Below are positions 5,494 through 6,577 of a stretch of 6,577 nucleotides of DNA, in pieces. A model generated the notes under the pieces. It searched no databases. It was not told where the DNA came from and saw only the letters and a program-made list of their open reading frames with translations. Position 1 is the stretch's first letter, and each line of letters starts with the position of its first letter. The DNA comes from DATCSE01 sp036568605 (GTDB lineage Bacteria; Pseudomonadota; Gammaproteobacteria; Burkholderiales; Burkholderiaceae_C). Made by a program: the position numbers and the translations under genes. Location of the stretch: contig DATCSE010000142.1 of the NCBI GenBank assembly GCA_036568605.1, forward strand, positions 1 through 6,577, given 5' to 3'.

Positions 5494-6423
5494 TCAACCA
5501 ATATGGTGAACCCAGCGTTCGTTCACCCGGCGGCAATACGTCTTGCAGACCCGCCGCACGATCTCCGCCATGTGCGGCACCGCCGGCGGTGCGGTCTTCT
5601 GGTACCAGCTCGCGATCCGGAACGGCGGCGGCGCGGGCAGCGCGAGGTCGACCAGCTCACCGCGCTCGAGATGCTCGCGCACCAGCAGCCCCGGCATGAT
5701 CGCGACGCCGACGCCCTCGCGCACGAGCGAGACCAGCGCCGCGAGCGACGGCGAGCCGCTGATGCGCAGGTCGTTCGGCGACATGCCGTGCTTGGATGCG
5801 AGCTGGCGCGCCAGGTTGACCGCCTCGGTGTACGGCAGCGAGCCGCGCATCTGCGTCAGCAGCTGCTTGTCGAGCACCTTGCGCAGCGTGTCGCGCGCCG
5901 GCACCGAGCCCTTGCGCGCGATCCAGTGCACCGGCAGCTCCAGCAGCGTCTCGGTGACGATGAACGGGTTGTCGTTGGCACCGGCGACGCGGATCACGAA
6001 GTCCTGGTCGCCGCGCATCAGCTGCTCGGCCAGGTGCACCGTCAGGTCCACCGTCAGGTCGACCTCGACGCCCGGCAGCGCGGCCGCGAGCGCCTTCATC
6101 ATCTCGGGCAGGAAGGTGTGCACCACCGTCTCGTTGACGCCAACCTTGACCCGGCCGCCGGCCTCGCCGGGCGTCTTCGCGATGCGCTCGATCGCGCGGG
6201 TCGCGTCGACCAGGTTCTCGGCGTAGCGCAGCAGGCGCTGGCCGTCGGTGGTGAGTTGCAGCGTCTTGCGGTCCCAGTCGAACAGCGTGACGCCCAGCTC
6301 GTTCTCGAGGGCCCGCACGCGCATCGAGATTGCGCCGGGCGTTGCATGCAAGCGCTCGGCAACGCGGCGGACGCTGCCGACGCGGGCCAGCAGCACGAAG
6401 GTTTCGACGAAGCGAGTATTCAC
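5494..6423 (-). CDS. LysR-family transcriptional regulator (upstream of pxp operon)
   Basis: A complete 309-residue LysR-type regulator. The winged helix-turn-helix spans about residues 3-62 with SVRRVAERLHATPGAISMRV at 17-36 and the wing segment LGVTLFDWDRKTLQLTTDG at 43-61. A linker helix follows, and the two-lobed effector-binding domain begins near residue 91 (RVKVGVNETVVHTFLPEMM). The tail is slightly long and rich in Arg, Cys and His (RRVCKTYCRRVNERWVHHIG). The start is GTG at 6423; no other in-frame start gives an intact helix-turn-helix, and only a weak GGAGA is seen about 16 bases upstream. It is on the same strand as the pxp operon but separated from it by 175 bp with a large palindrome, so it is probably its own transcription unit. 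The leader carries an inverted repeat with LysR-box features, consistent with autoregulation. It may control the pxp operon, a divergent gene beyond the window, or both; the ligand is unknown. Confidence 0.93.
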   Translation of the reverse strand: MNTRFVETFVLLARVGSVRRVAERLHATPGAISMRVRALENELGVTLFDWDRKTLQLTTDGQRLLRYAENLVDATRAIERIAKTPGEAGGRVKVGVNETVVHTFLPEMMKALAAALPGVEVDLTVDLTVHLAEQLMRGDQDFVIRVAGANDNPFIVTETLLELPVHWIARKGSVPARDTLRKVLDKQLLTQMRGSLPYTEAVNLARQLASKHGMSPNDLRISGSPSLAALVSLVREGVGVAIMPGLLVREHLERGELVDLALPAPPPFRIASWYQKTAPPAVPHMAEIVRRVCKTYCRRVNERWVHHIG

Positions 6424-6495
6424 GGATTGGCTTTCGGGTCTCCGAGTGGTGCAACGCGCACGAACGCGTGCCGGCCGGCCTCGACGTGGTGCGCC

Positions 6496-6520
6496 GGCTG
6501 TTCAGCTCTGTTGAACAGCC
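6496..6520. promoter_or_regulatory. Inverted repeat resembling a LysR-type operator
   Basis: GGCTGTTCA and TGAACAGCC form a perfect 9-bp inverted pair with a 7-base spacer. The inner part has the T-N11-A dyad typical of LysR regulator boxes. It lies 73-97 bp upstream of the regulator's GTG start, a usual distance for autorepression, and overlaps TTGAAC (6511-6516), a possible -35 hexamer for a rightward gene outside the window. The rest of 6424-6577 shows no gene I can support, only a lesser dyad GCACG-AACG-CGTGC at 6458-6471. Confidence 0.5.
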
Positions 6521-6577
6521 GTGCCGACAATTCTTCGATGGACAGCACCGGCATGCGGTTTCTACAGTGAGCACAAC

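Noticed and set aside
5319..5501. N-terminal extension of the biotin carboxylase to an upstream in-frame start
   Set aside because: The added residues would be translated from the palindromic repeat, and the family's conserved N-terminus starts exactly at the ATG at 5318.
6039..6063. 12-bp tandem repeat inside the upstream LysR gene, giving VDLTVDLT
   Set aside because: Alternating hydrophobic/Asp strands are usual at this point of LysR effector domains and the protein length is normal, so a recent duplication is not needed.
5503..6570. Long plus-strand open frame of 355 codons opposite the upstream LysR gene
   Set aside because: Same antisense composition, no recognisable motif, and it covers a clear LysR gene on the other strand.
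6567..6577. Possible GTG start of a divergent gene at the right edge
   Set aside because: Only three codons are visible and no ribosome site is clear, so it cannot be supported.

Overview
The window is very GC-rich (roughly 70% by eye) and densely coded on the minus strand. The codon use, the LysR-type regulators and the TTCGACAGGCTCAGGGCGA-type intergenic repeats suggest a betaproteobacterium, probably of the Burkholderiales (Rubrivivax/Leptothrix-like relatives). That placement is an inference from style, not from a marker gene.

All seven genes recognised lie on the minus strand, so transcription runs from high to low coordinates. From upstream to downstream the layout is: 6424-6577, a leader with a strong inverted repeat that looks like a LysR-type operator; 5494-6423, a LysR-family regulator; 5319-5493, a gap holding an 86-bp near-perfect palindrome and a short motif shared with the regulator's own leader; then a tight run of six genes. 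These are a biotin carboxylase (3945-5318), pxpB (3241-3948), pxpC (2291-3244), pxpA (1494-2264), a small biotin carrier protein (1239-1490) and a second LysR-family regulator (342-1220). The first three genes overlap by 4 bp at ATGA junctions and the remaining gaps are 26, 3 and 18 bp, so this is almost certainly one operon. At the window start (1-354) is a tandem array of about 103-bp units, each made of two inverted 26-bp repeat elements. The last element supplies the stop codon of the downstream regulator.

The core of the operon is the 5-oxoprolinase PxpABC, which opens 5-oxoproline (pyroglutamate) to glutamate with ATP. PxpB and PxpC are homologous to the carboxyltransferase part of urea carboxylase. 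Here they are encoded together with a biotin carboxylase and a biotinyl carrier protein that have no acetyl-CoA carboxyltransferase partner nearby. Together the genes make a complete but split urea-carboxylase-like enzyme (biotin carboxylase, carboxyltransferase, carrier) plus PxpA. The most interesting hypothesis is that this is a biotin-dependent version of the 5-oxoprolinase, or a related lactam/amide carboxylase, rather than an acetyl-CoA carboxylase as automatic annotation would say. A regulator at each end of the cluster suggests substrate-responsive control.
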